A stretch of DNA of 64,000 nucleotides from Larimichthys crocea. Its lineage: Eukaryota; Chordata; Actinopteri; Sciaenidae. The number at the start of each line of letters is the position of its first letter. Position 1 is the first letter of the stretch. Positions 50,669 through 62,423 of this stretch are shown piece after piece. The stretch is from positions 10,126,701-10,190,700 of the forward strand of contig NC_040016.1 of NCBI RefSeq assembly GCF_000972845.2. The letters are read 5' to 3'. Under the pieces are notes generated by a model. That model saw only the letters and a list, made by a program, of their open reading frames with translations, was not told the DNA's origin and searched no databases. The translations under genes and the position numbers were made by a program.

Positions 50669-52900
50669 ATGAAAGGCTTTTCACTTCGCTGTCTTGTTCT
50701 CATCTGGGCGATGTTGCAGCGGAGCGACATGCAAGTTGCTGTACCTGCCACAGGTGAGTTGATAACATAAAGCTCAATGTATCAAGGTGATAAGAAGTAT
50801 CGCAGGTCCATGATTATAGCCGAATGAAACACGAACCATACACAGAGCTGACACACAGATGTAAAGTTGATTGGTTGCAGTTTTCTTCTTCTTCGGGCTT
50901 AGATCAGGAAAATTATATTTTTTGTAAATGGAGTCTGGTCTAAAAGCTAAACCTTCAAAAGAAGAAAAAAAATCATGTTTCTCCTTTTAAAGTAACTATT
51001 TATGTAAACAAACTCACAAAATCCACATCTGTAGAGGGGGTAAAGTATTTTATAATTGCTGCTAATAAATATTTGGTGAGTCAAAGCTCAGCACGCCACA
51101 TGGTGGTTAAGGATCACTGACATTAACAGGATCATTTCCACAGACAGGCCGGTTTAAACAAGTTATCAGTGTTATTCAGCAAAACACTCATTACTTTTAA
51201 TTCAGGAGATAATGGGTGTGTCTTTTTATATGCTCACAGTTTATGATCCGTTTATTATGGGCTATATGGGTAATAATAATGATGACTGCAGATCATCACT
51301 GTCAGATAGTTTGATGTCTCTTTATTGGATCATATAGTTTTACTACTTGAACTTTTCAGTTTAATTCTACTTCATGCTTCTTCTCCTCTACATGTAGTAA
51401 TGTTGTACTTCATTTCCAGTTCTACTTACACATGAATTAGAATATAACACACATTTTTCTGCATTATGAGTATTTTTTTTTATATCAAAGGTACATAAAT
51501 GTACTTTTACTAGAACTTTAACTTCTTATGGATTATTAAAAATAGATTTGGTATTGTTACCACTGCAGGTTTCCTTCATAGGTTTAAACTGGAAAAGAAG
51601 CTGGGTGGCTGGAGTTGTTTTTGTGACTTGCTGTGGAAAAACAGATCAGGGTGTATTAACTGTGACAAGCTATGGAAAACGTCATCTTTTCCAAATTATG
51701 ACACCACTGGACACATTACAGCCAAACGCCGCCAACAGTTTTTAAGGAATACGTGAAGGTAAACAGCGTGTCCACCAGTCAGCTGGTTTCAGAGAGTCAC
51801 AAGAAAAAGAAGAAAAACCTTTAGTCCATAATTTGGGTCAAACTCCAAAAAAACAAGAATCCTACACACCCTCCCTGCCTACACCCACATCTTTCTCCAT
51901 GTGTGCAACACAAGTTTCTACTGCAGAGCCTCAGAAGACATTATAATGTTTTCACAAGATAAGAATAAGAAAATAAAAGAAAACCAAGAAATGATGTCAA
52001 CAAAACGATTTTCAAAAAGCTGAACAAAAAAAGAAGCAGCTCTTAAAGGAATAATTCAGCAAGTTGGCAAACACTTTCATTTGCTGTCTTTCTGAGTGTT
52101 AGATGAGAAGATCGATACCACTTTCTGGAGGTAGAATAGGGGCTGATGAGATCAGAGATATAAACTGGTGCCAGTCCATGAAGGGCTGAACCTTGGTAAT
52201 GCAGGTAAACTGTTTATTGTTCATATTTGATTCTTCTCGAGCAGCAGCAGCAGCAGTGGTCCATTACTGTATTTTTAAGGACAGCAGGAGCTTTGTTCTT
52301 CATTCTGGCTTGGACATTATGTTGTGGTACTTACAGGTGCCTGAAGCTAATTAAAAGTCAATATTTTTGACTTATTGGCTAAGTTAGAGATCCCACATGG
52401 AATGTGTGGAATTTTTAATTAATTTGCGGTTTCACTTTTCAGGCAGGAAATCTGTAAACGTTTAAGAGGCAGCAAAGCCGCATACAGTTTATGTGTCAAA
52501 TGTTTTAAGAGTCTAGAGAAGTTGCCCACATTGATTTTGATCCAACACAAACTGGATAGTCTGCCATCTGTCTGTTTGATGTCGGCGCATTTTGATAGCG
52601 CACTCAGTAAACTTCACAGGAAGCATTAACATATTTTTCATTCATCTGTGCAGCTCTGCGGGATGGCATATGGCCCTGGCACAGCTTGAAACCAGTTAAA
52701 TGACAGACGACATGCTTAAGTCTCTCTCTCACGCATATACATATCCACATGTACGTTTGCTGTGAGGAATGCAAAGATGGAGCTTGTACATCTCCATCAG
52801 CAACTTTAATCCAACTCTTCCTCATGTTTCTCTCTCATTTCTGCCTCAGTTTCCCCTTTTAGCTCCTCCCCTTTGCCACCATATATATATATATATGGTG

Positions 52901-52935
<35 letters not shown>

Positions 52936-55900
52936 AGGAGGTTTGACTTTGTTTAATCGTCTGCCTCCCCTTGTAGCATCTCTTCTTCCTCTTGTAATCT
53001 TTGTCAGTTATCTGAAACTCATTAAAGATGTTGGCTGACTCCTCTTGGTTTGATTGCACTGTTCTCCCTCATTTCCTCTCCGCCTGTTTATTTTCCTGCT
53101 GCTTATTTTCTGCCTCCCTATAAAAGTTTAATGATTATGGACCATTGCTGCAATGAAAGGAAAAAGGGTGTGTTCGGCGGAGGAGCTGCAAACGGAAAAG
53201 AGTCTAACAAGTTTAAGTGTAAACGATATGGAAGAAATGAGGCAATAAAGCACGCGTGTACATTATGTAGGAGACTATTAGGAATGAATCTGTTTGATGT
53301 ACAGCACATGCATTAAGCTAATGTCAGTGTTATTTGTAATAGGTGATGATGTAAGACCAATATTTTATATAAGTACAAGCCCCACATGTAACAAAAGCTG
53401 CATGCAGTTTGCAGGATTAAGAGGAAACTCTCGCTGGTTTCCAGGAGGGACAAATGAGTGAGTCACCAAACGTACTGGACACAAATCTGATCGTGCAGGA
53501 TAGGACTGATTCTTTTAAGTGAACATTATTCTGCTAAGGTGATTTTTTGATGACAAACTGGGAGATCCAGTAAGGTTAAAATGGAGAAAACAAGCCCTGC
53601 GTTCATTGTACTGGAGAGATCCCCAGATGTGGGATGTGCTTTTTTAACCAATGTTAAATCTCACTCTGGTTTCATGAGATAAATCGACTCCTGTGACCAA
53701 TACTCCTGATTCTTCGCTATCATAAATCCTCCATTTAAAGTATCCTCAATGCAATATTTCTCTGACATGTTTTGATACAATGTGAGATTTCAATGTTGTG
53801 CATGAAACAAGACACCTCATATACCTGTTATTGCCCTTCCTTCTTTATATTAATGCTTCCCTAAGGACAGTAATGGCATCTGTGACATTAATTAGATCAG
53901 TCTTGCCTGAGAAACATTAAATCAGTGTCCCTTTTTATTTTTATATATGACTTAGATATTAATGTAGTCACGATGTTATGATTCATCACTGCCAACAGTT
54001 TCTAGGATGTAGTGTGGGAACCTAATGCCACCACAGTTTATGAAAATTACGTGCTGTTAATTAAAAACGTGCCTTATTGCAGTGTCTAAAAAAGGGAAAT
54101 TGAAGCTCTACTCTGAAGTTGCTATTACCAATATATTTATGGCTCAAATGAACTTTTCACATACACATACACTAAGGTGTGTTAAAAGTAAGCGCTCGTT
54201 GTGACAGAGAATTAAGTCCTGGTTCTGCAGCTCCTCTCAGTTCCCTTCAGCTCGTCCTCGAGTAGGCAGTTGCGCAGCAACAAACAGCAGACACAGCTAA
54301 CAACTTGGTGGTGTACATAGTGATGCATTTAGCAGCTAAAGAGTTAAAAGAAAAAATTAATATTGGACTCTAAATTGCTGTTGCCATATCAACATAATGG
54401 TGATAAGAAGCGGCAACGTCCATGGCTATAAAAGAGGCGTTGGCTTATAATCCCCAAACACCTCCACAGAACGATTAATATGATGGTGACAATCTCTGTT
54501 TTTATAAATTGTTTATTCAAGAAGTGAAACAGTAGGTTTGTGTGGTAACTGCAAAGACAATAAGAAAAGTACGTAAACAAAAACAATATGATATGAAATA
54601 AACAAGTATAAATAATTACATATATGATGACAAAGTGAGACAGGTGATAAAACACACAGAAACACCACACGTGATAAAATGAACAAACTAAATACAGTAC
54701 TCACTTCTTATGGACGCACACACAATATGAAAAGGGGAAAAAAACACTGTTGAAAAAATATGAAAGGGAGTGGTAAATCCAACTGAACTAGAATGAAAGA
54801 AGTGCCAGCAGTGTCTCTGCAGCTGAGCCTGTAAAAGGTCTCTTCAATTAAGGCACTTAATTGCCGAACTGTCATTGGTCCAGGCTGTCATGGGGACCTC
54901 ATGCACATTGAATGGTGAGTGGGTGACCTTCTGAACAATGGCTGTAAAGTGAAGCCTATGCAGAAGTACCAAAAACTGCAGTTCCCCAAATGGCCACTTG
55001 AGACTGGATACAGAATGAGTCTCCGTAATTAACAGTGTGGCCGCTTTGATTGACAGGTGGGTGCCATTACAGATGCATGTGTGTTATTTGAGCACCCAGG
55101 CTTCATTCTGCCCGCAAGAATTGTCAGCTCGTTTCTGCTGCTCTAAAAAATATGGCTAAAACTAAAAAATATGTGAATGCAGGTTTAAACGATGTATGAT
55201 GGCATGGATTTGTATGCCATGAGGTGAAATGACCTTGTGTTTCCTCCTGTTGTGCACAGTGCTGAACTGCTGTGAAGGAGATATACTCATCCTGCTGGAC
55301 TCTTCAGGAAGTGTGTCAAACTACGAGTTCTCACGCATGTTATTCTTCGCCGCCGACATACTTCGCCCCTTCTCATTAGGCCGTGGGCACGTAAGAGTCG
55401 GGCTGCTGCAGGTGGGTACAAAGCCTAACCTGGAGTTTGGCCTGGATGTCCACAGCAATCAGCAAAGCCTGCAGAAATCTATGCGGAGTGTCAGCCAGCT
55501 GAAGGGAGACACCAACACAGAGGCGGCGCTCAGGGTGGCCTGGCGTGTTCTGACAGAGACAGAGGCAAACGTGCCAAGGGTACTGCTATGGCTGACTGAT
55601 GGTGTGCAGCCTGGAGACGTGGACCAGCTAATGTCTGAGCTGAAAAGGCAGGGAATTTCTGTGTTAGCTGTGTCTACGGTGCATGGCAACTATCAGGTGT
55701 TAAAGCGTGCTGTGACGCCACCTCTGGAATCTCACCTGTACAATGTGGACATCGATAACATTGATATCATCACAGAGGACCTGAGGGAGGCCATTATCAG
55801 TATGTGTGTTTGAAATCTGAGGTTAAGCACGATAGAAGTGAAAGAAGTAACTCAGTGTCTGTATATTTATCTTCTTTCCTCCCATTGTGTCTCATCTATA

Positions 55901-57130
55901 GAAATCATCGGTGCAGAACGTCTGCACGTTGTCCACTTGACTTCCCACAGTGCTGTGCTGCAGTGGCGTCCTGTTCTGAGGCCAGGCAGTGGTTACTATA
56001 TACTCACGTATAACTCTGTGAGGAAAATGGACCCTGAGGCCAGACACAGTCTCCCAGGGGGATCCAGCAGGATAGAGCTGACCAACCTGCACCCTGATAC
56101 CACCTACACGGCTTCCCTCCGTCCAGAGTTCAACCAGAGGCTGTTTAAAACACTCTCTGTTAACTTCACCACACTTCCCGGTGAGAGGATTATAAAGGGG
56201 ACTCTCCCTATTAAACATGTGTTTTCATATTTCTGTAATGCACTTATAAAAACATGTCTGAGTCATGACAAAAAGGGAAAACTGAGGAGAAGAACTAGAC
56301 AGAAATAGTTGACAAAACAATCTGTTGTGGAGTTTTTAATCATTTTTACACTCTTGTACAGCATATATGATTTCTTAGTTGTTATGGAGATATTTGAGAC
56401 CAGAGTTAATGGTTTGTTTCTTTCCTGTCTTGTCCTGTCCCTTGCCTTGCCCTCAGATGTATTAAGCCCGACAGTGGTCTCCGTGTCAGACTCTAGCCCT
56501 CATCAGATCCGTGTGAGCTGGGGTCCCCTGCAGCCAAATCGAGTCCAGAGATATGTAGTGGAGTACGGAGCTATTCCAAGTGGACGCGTCCAGACTATGA
56601 CCTTACAACGCCAGCAGAACTCCACTTTACTGACTGGCCTGGAGCCGGGCACTCAGTACCTGGTCACAGTCAGTGCTGTGCATGCGGATGGAAAAGAAAG
56701 AGCCATGTCGGTGAGGGCATGCACTCAAGAGGGTACGTCTTCAGTTTGATTTTTGTGTAGCGTATGTCTTTGTAACTTATTTATCTTTGGTTCAAATCCT
56801 TTAGAGTTACAGTTTCACTTGACCTGCCTGTGTGTTTTTCTCCCTGCAGCAGCTTTGCCTGCCCTGGCAGACCTTCAGCTGACCCAGGTGCAGCATCAGG
56901 AGGTGCAGGTAGCGTGGCATGGCCACCAGGAAGGCTTGATGGGCTACTGGCTGAGCTGGGAAAGACAAAACTCATACACCTCCTCCGTCTACCTGCATCC
57001 AAACTCTCATTCAACGCGGCTCACACATTTCACACCAGGCAGTCGAGTGTGTGTCTCTCCCGTCTACAGCTCTGGCCGAGGAGACGGGATATGCTGCACT
57101 GCAGAGAGGAACACGGGTTGGCTGAACTGA
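50669..57130 (+). CDS. vwa1: vwa1 (WARP), secreted VWA plus fibronectin-III matrix protein; complete, 5 coding exons
   Basis: Vwa1/WARP is a basement-membrane and cartilage matrix protein that binds perlecan and collagen VI. Exons are 50669-50753, 55260-55799, 55902-56180, 56457-56732 and 56850-57130, all internal junctions in phase 1, total 486 residues. Exon 1 encodes a signal peptide (MKGFSLRCLVLIWAMLQ). Exon 2 is one complete VWA domain, residues about 35-205, with an intact MIDAS: DSSGS at 42-46, the Thr of GDTNTEAAL and the Asp of LTDG. Exons 3 and 4 each encode one FN3 domain (about 209-301 and 302-393), with the Trp (LQWRP, VSWGP), Tyr (YYILTY, YVVEY) and L-x-P-x-T-x-Y motifs. Exon 5 encodes a third, degenerate FN3-like module (394-486) with VAWHG, YWLSWE and FTPGSRVCV. 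The stop is TGA at 57128. Mammalian WARP is about 445 residues with two FN3 domains, so the last module is longer than expected. The first intron is 4.5 kb. tmem88b lies upstream on the same strand. Confidence 0.94.
52035..52135 (+). repeat. Dispersed repeat family R3 (copy 3, 5' part)
   Basis: TTCAGCAAGTTGGCAAACAC, TTTCTGAGTGTTAGATGAGA and AGATCGATACCACTTTC match the beginning of the family. It lies within the first vwa1 intron. Confidence 0.5.
52876..52933. repeat. Palindromic (AT)8 core in CCACC/GGTGG, then (AG)15
   Basis: CCACC (52876-52880), AT repeats (52881-52896) and GGTGG (52897-52901) form a perfect 26-base palindrome. It is followed by an AG run from 52903 to 52933. It lies in the first vwa1 intron. 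Confidence 0.95.
54930..55120 (-). repeat. Dispersed repeat family R4 (copy 4, inverted)
   Basis: The reverse complement carries GGAACTGCAGTTTTTGGTAC, TCAAGTGGCC and CACCTGTCAATCAAAGCGGC, which match two separate blocks of the long copy. It lies in the first vwa1 intron, 140 bases before exon 2. Confidence 0.65.
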
Positions 57131-58533
57131 GTATTATTATCTGCTTCTTTTTTTTTTCTCTCTCAATTGCTGCAATTATGTTCATATGTAGCCGGATCGG
57201 TTCATTAGCGGAAGTGTAATTTCCTGAGTCTGCAGCAATCAGGCAGCCAGAGCAAAACCAAACAAGAAGGGTGAAATCGAGCATTTTAGGTGAGGTTGCA
57301 CAAGATACATTATGCCGGAGTGAATATATTTTCTTATATTAAACTTTTTAAATGACACAAATTTTTTATCCCATAACTCCAGCCATCATAATCATCGATT
57401 TTTTTCTCCTGGTGTCCTGAAGGCCGTCAGCCACAGCGTTGCACATTTGTTCAAATATATCAGAGTATGCAAAAAGGCAATATTCACAATTTATGAATGA
57501 AGATAATAATTTATTATTATGATTCACAGTCTGTAATGTCAGCCTGCTTGGAAATTGTGCTGTTACATAAGGGGTATTTACTTGAAATTCTATGCAAACA
57601 TTGCCCGGCTTGCAATTAGTCTGATATCAGTGCAAATTAAAATGTTCTCTTCTGCTTGCAAGTATATGTAAAGTTCTTGATATGTAGCAAATGTAATTCT
57701 GTCTGTCCATCCTAATCAGATCAAAATCACCTGTCAATAGATTACCTGTGAATTATATATGAGTTTTGGTTATGACACCTAAAATAAGATAATATAAGCT
57801 TGAGAAAATAATATTTTCAGTCCTTGAGGCACCATAAACAAAAACAAAAGCTCAAACTTTGCAAGTAGAAATATAGGGCCCCTGATAAACTTTGACCAGA
57901 GAAGCTGAAGTACAGTAGCCTGATAATCAGACTGAAATTAAATTGTTTAAAAGGAAATAATGTGATGTGAGCATCAATTCAGATATTTGAAACGACCACA
58001 TTTTAATCTAAAGCTGAAGAAGTGTTGAATGCCAAGATAAAGGTGAGCTAAGGTAAAGGTTTTTCTCAGGTTTTTCTCTCATTAGTAGCGGTCTCAATGC
58101 AAAATGCATTTTAGCTTCGGTAGGCAACAAATCATCGTGAAAAACATTGCTGCATCATGGTACTGCATCATTTTTATAAGCTATAATGACCAAAGTTCTG
58201 CTTGTTATGTGCAATTTGTGTCCATTCTGGATTATTCATTATATGTAAGATAAGTTTCAAATGTTTTGGATCATGAATAAGTCAGGAAAATACTTTTTTT
58301 CCCCCTGAACGGACAATTTTCATCCATTTTTCTCTTGGTTTCACTGACTGATGGACATTTAGCCCCACTGGCAGCACACAGTAAAATTGGTGTCAGTGAT
58401 AAAACACAGAATGGATCATTGTTGTATTTTATGTTTTTGGCTTCAGATCAGAATAAATTGCACACTGGATCAGCTTCATACTTCTGTACAATGCTTATAA
58501 GTATTACATTTTTATATCAAAGATGTACTGTGA

Positions 58534-58555
58534 ATATATATATATATATATATAT
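58534..58555. repeat. (AT)n microsatellite
   Basis: An AT run of about 22 bases. Confidence 0.9.
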
Positions 58556-59444
58556 CGTTAATTTACTTTTTTTGTATTTATGTGCTACTGAATTTATTGC
58601 CAGACTTGTCTGGTACAATGTTGGCAAAATATATATCTACAGTATATTTTTCTGTCCATGAACATAAAAATAAACATTTTATCTTAGAAAATGATTAATA
58701 CATATTAAGGACACCATTAAAATGTTAACCTCACTGGTTTTCCTGTATTTGGTTGTTTATGGGACCATCTAGTGGCAGTTGGCTGTAATCAGATATTGCA
58801 AACGGAGTAAACTGTATTTCTCAAGTAATTTCTCATGTTATAATCTAATTTCTCATGTGACGTAAATGATTCATTTAGGGTGATTAGAGATCATGTACAA
58901 TTATATTTAATTACTCAACAATACCCAAATCGGTAAATGAAGCATTCTTCCAATTAAAAGGAAACATGGATGCTGACTAGAACATTAAAGTTAATACAAT
59001 TACTGTACTTACAATTATAATTACTTATAATTACAATAACCAAACTTGCATTTGCTTTTATTATGAAAATATATCTTTTATTATTATTTATGCATCACGT
59101 CTCATTTATATGCTGTATGTTGTGGAAATGATTAATCTGTGAGGTCTGAAGTAAAGACTTAGAAGCATGTTTTATTCTTTGCAAAGTAGGTCAGACAGTC
59201 AAACCGAGTGCACAGAGTCTGAGTGCAACAACACTCAAGGCAACGTGAGCCTTTCTTATAACTGCATAACATGGCTGGGTTGAGCTGGATGAAATCAGTA
59301 CTGCAGTGCATCGACGGCAGAAAAATTCAAAAGGTTATATAGAGATACAGATTTTACATTTATCTACCCTCTATTTTTGTCTGTATGTCTCTTTGATTTG
59401 TGTGTGTGGCACTCCTAACACAAGGCATGGAGTCCAGTTCTTCA

Positions 59445-59665
59445 TCCATCCCTCCATTTTCTTCTTCCTCATCAGGGTTAAGGGTGGCTGGAGCCTATCC
59501 CAGCTGACTTAGGGTGAGAGGCTTGAAAGAGAGAAGGCTGACACATTGAGACAAACACCTACGGGCAATTTAAAGTCACCAATTAACCTGCATGTGTTTG
59601 GACTGTGGGAGGAAGCTGCAGTACCCAGAGAGAACTCACACAGACACGAGGAGAACGTGCCAGCA
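59445..59665 (-). repeat. LINE (L2-like) 3' tail
   Basis: GGAGCCTATCCCAGCTGACT, GGGCAATTTAAAGTCACCAA, TTAACCTGCATGTGTTTGGA and CTGTGGGAGGAAGC are a clear reverse-complement copy of the L2-like 3' end. Confidence 0.65.
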
Positions 59666-60763
59666 ATTCTTCAACAACAACCAGATTTAACTTTGACCAC
59701 TTAAAGCGCTTTTATAATACACATTTCATTCATACACCGATGGCTACCATGCCAACTCGTATCATCAGACAGGAGCTAATACATTTCATACATATTTGCA
59801 CACTGATGGTAGGAGCCTTGATGAGCAATTTGGAGTTCAGTATTTTGTCCAAGGACACTTGAACATGCAGACTCATTTTCTGATGACCCACTCTACCTAC
59901 CTCCTGAGCCACATCCGCCTGATATCCCCCATATAGCCCATACAGTATGTATATAACTATCAGCATCATTTCTATGCTTCTTTGGGTGCACCTCGTTTCT
60001 GAGTTATATCTGAAGGGGAAGCAGCATCTTGAATTGTAATTCCTTTGCTCTGCTACATATCGATGTTATAATAATGCCATATACTTGTCCCTGTAGCTTC
60101 ATCTATCACCACCCCAAGGTCTTGAGTCCACGATTCGCAAGATTGCATCGTTTACACTTGCAGTTACTCTGAATTATTGCGCCACTGATGTCATTTGTTG
60201 TACTATATGTGATTCTTTATTGTCCTTTGCAAGAAAATTTGTTGCCACAGTCTGTACAGTTCCTCACATAAATACATAGATACACCACAACATAAATACA
60301 TAAAAAATATCGTAAAGTCAAAATATAAGATTAAAGTGCTATCAGTTGTTCAATAAAGAACCTCCAGGCACACCACACAAACAAAAAAAGGCTTCCACTT
60401 CCCTGAGGACGACAAATAAAGTTGCAAAGGAAGCACATTTCATTCAGGGAAGCTGATTAATCTCCTGTGTTTCATTAACATGCACTTCAAGCTCCCCGAG
60501 GGCCAAGGCTTCAAACATAGTGTTGCTTGTTGGCTTTCTGCTGGCGTAACGGGGATCGTCTTACCAGATCGAACCACAAAGACACCTCTTCTGCTATCTT
60601 TTTTGTCGTGATGACACAAGCAGCATCACCTTCTTAAGTTGGCCCCAACAAGGAGCGTCTTAAATTACTTGACTAACATGTTGGCAGCATGCTGACATAC
60701 ATTAAATTGAAGATGGAGCATTCTTAAAGACTTCATTTCAGCTTTTGAAACTGCTTCATCTAA

Positions 60764-62423
60764 ATGGTTGTTGAGACAGTGGCAGATATGGAGGACGATG
60801 GAGGCACAGAGCTTGTGGGGATGGGACTTCGTGTCGCTGTCTCCCCTGTACAAACGGCCTTTTACATGATCCTTGTGTTGCTGGGCATCCTGGGTAATGC
60901 CACCGTGATTGGGGTCATTGGTCAGAACGTGACAAGCGATCGCGGTCGAGGACGCAACTCGGACATCATTATCATCAACATGGCACTGTCTAACCTTCTG
61001 GTGTCTGTGGTGAGGAACGCACTGCTTGTCATCTCAGACATGGGACTCGAGGTTTGTGGTTCATTCATTCATTTAAAAAATTCTCATTGTACTGCGCCTT
61101 GTGACTGACTGACTGACTTTAAGATAGTTTTTAAGATTTTGTCTGGGAAATATGTATTTGCCACAACAAACCTACAGTAGCTGAGAACAGATCACCAGAC
61201 ACAAGGTGAATTACAGAGGGTAGTTAATGTAAGTGTGAGTACAGGATATTGCTTCCAAATTTATGAACATGCACTGGTCTTCATCTTTTATAGCTGTACT
61301 CATCCAAAGAGTGGTGTCAGTTCTTCATGGGTGTCTGGGTGTGGCTGCGATCGGTCAACGTTTGGTCAACACTCTTCCTCAGTGCATTCCACCTCCAGAC
61401 GTTGAGGCGTGTAGCTCCACCTATGGGGAACCTTCAGGGACGCCGTAACGCTCTTACATCCCTATGCCTGAGTCTGGGCCTCATATGGCTTCTCAACTTT
61501 ATTTACTCCATTCCTGCTCATATATTTTCAACTAGCGGGAACAAGAACAGAACAGAGGTGAGAGTTTGAAGGCATAAAGATGAATTAGATAACTCATATT
61601 GTATCGTATCAAACAAACAGATTTGTAGATTTATGTATGTAAGTAGTTAAAACTTGCAAAAACACTGTTATGGTCCTATAAAGTTTGGAGAAATGTGTCA
61701 AAAGTAGATGTCCCAGATTTTCCCCACCCTCTTTTCTCCATGTTCTGGCTCATCTACTCCTCTCTTGCTGCTCCTCCTCCTCCTCCTCCTCTGCAGACCC
61801 TGATGCTGGTGAGCAGCACAACGCGCCCCCTGCTGGGCTGTGTGTGGAACTTTCCCTCTAGCTACAGCGGCCTGGCCTATGCCACCACATCTATGGTGAT
61901 CCATGAAGCATTTCCCATAATCCTCATGGCCTTTACCAACCTGGGCTCACTTTACACACTGTACAACCACGGCAGGGTGCGGAGTAGCACGGTGCAGGAC
62001 GCGCCTGTCATAAAACGGGTGCCTGCTGAGAAACGAGCAGCCAAGGTGAGGAAGAGAAGGGTGACTGAAGCTGACCTGAGAATTCATTTATAAACAGACA
62101 AACATGGATATCAAATAGCAACAATTTTATTAGAGTCAAGGTGAACATATCTTAACAAACCTCAACATGTGATCAGTTTTACTTAAATTCTTTGCATTGT
62201 GTGTTTCCAGGTGATTCTCGCTCTCATAATGCTCTTTATTATATCCTGGGGAACCAGCATTATCTCTGTCAACTACTTCAACTACAACCAAGGCTCCTCG
62301 GCTGAGTTTCTTCTGGTCATTGCTCGTTTTGCCAACATTATCTTCATTGCCATGTCACCTGGTGTTCTGGCAATAGGACACCGGCGTTTGCGTTCTTTCA
62401 TCAAGTCTATGCTTGCTCACTGA
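60764..62423 (+). CDS. ora4: V1R-type olfactory receptor class A related (ora), 7-TM GPCR, probably ora4; complete, 4 exons
   Basis: Ora receptors are the small fish family orthologous to mammalian vomeronasal V1Rs and act at the plasma membrane of olfactory neurons on small odorants or pheromones. Exons 60764-61051, 61294-61557, 61797-62045 and 62211-62423 join in phase 0 to 337 residues. TM1 has the GILGN motif (N45); TM2 reads INMALSNLLVSVVRN; TM3 reads WLRSVNVWSTLFLSAFHLQT and lacks a DRY motif, as V1Rs do. The TM3 Cys104 and loop-2 Cys199 pair are present. TM5 follows HEAFP, TM6 starts exon 4, and TM7 has the NIIFIAMSPGVL motif typical of V1Rs. A second in-frame ATG at 60788 (ATGGAGG) is an alternative start that would remove 8 residues. 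Fish ora1, 2, 5 and 6 are single-exon as I recall, while ora3 and ora4 have introns; four exons suggest ora4. The family call is strong; the subtype is from memory of gene structure. Confidence 0.85.

Larger units (their letters stand above)
50754..55259 (+). other. vwa1: vwa1 first intron
   Basis: 4.5-kb GT-AG intron, phase 1, holding repeat copies (52035-52135, 54930-55120), the palindrome plus AG tract at 52876-52933 and AT-rich DNA. No nested gene is supported. Confidence 0.75.
57131..60763. other. vwa1 3' UTR and vwa1-ora intergenic region
   Basis: The vwa1 3' UTR begins at 57131. A possible polyA signal AATAAA near 58669 would make it about 1.5 kb, but nearer cleavage cannot be excluded. 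The rest holds an (AT)n run and an L2-like tail at 59445-59665. No coding frame is supported. Confidence 0.45.

Noticed and set aside
55459..55689. Minus-strand frames across vwa1 exons
   Set aside because: Shadows of the VWA and FN3 coding exons, which have intact motifs and splice sites on the + strand.
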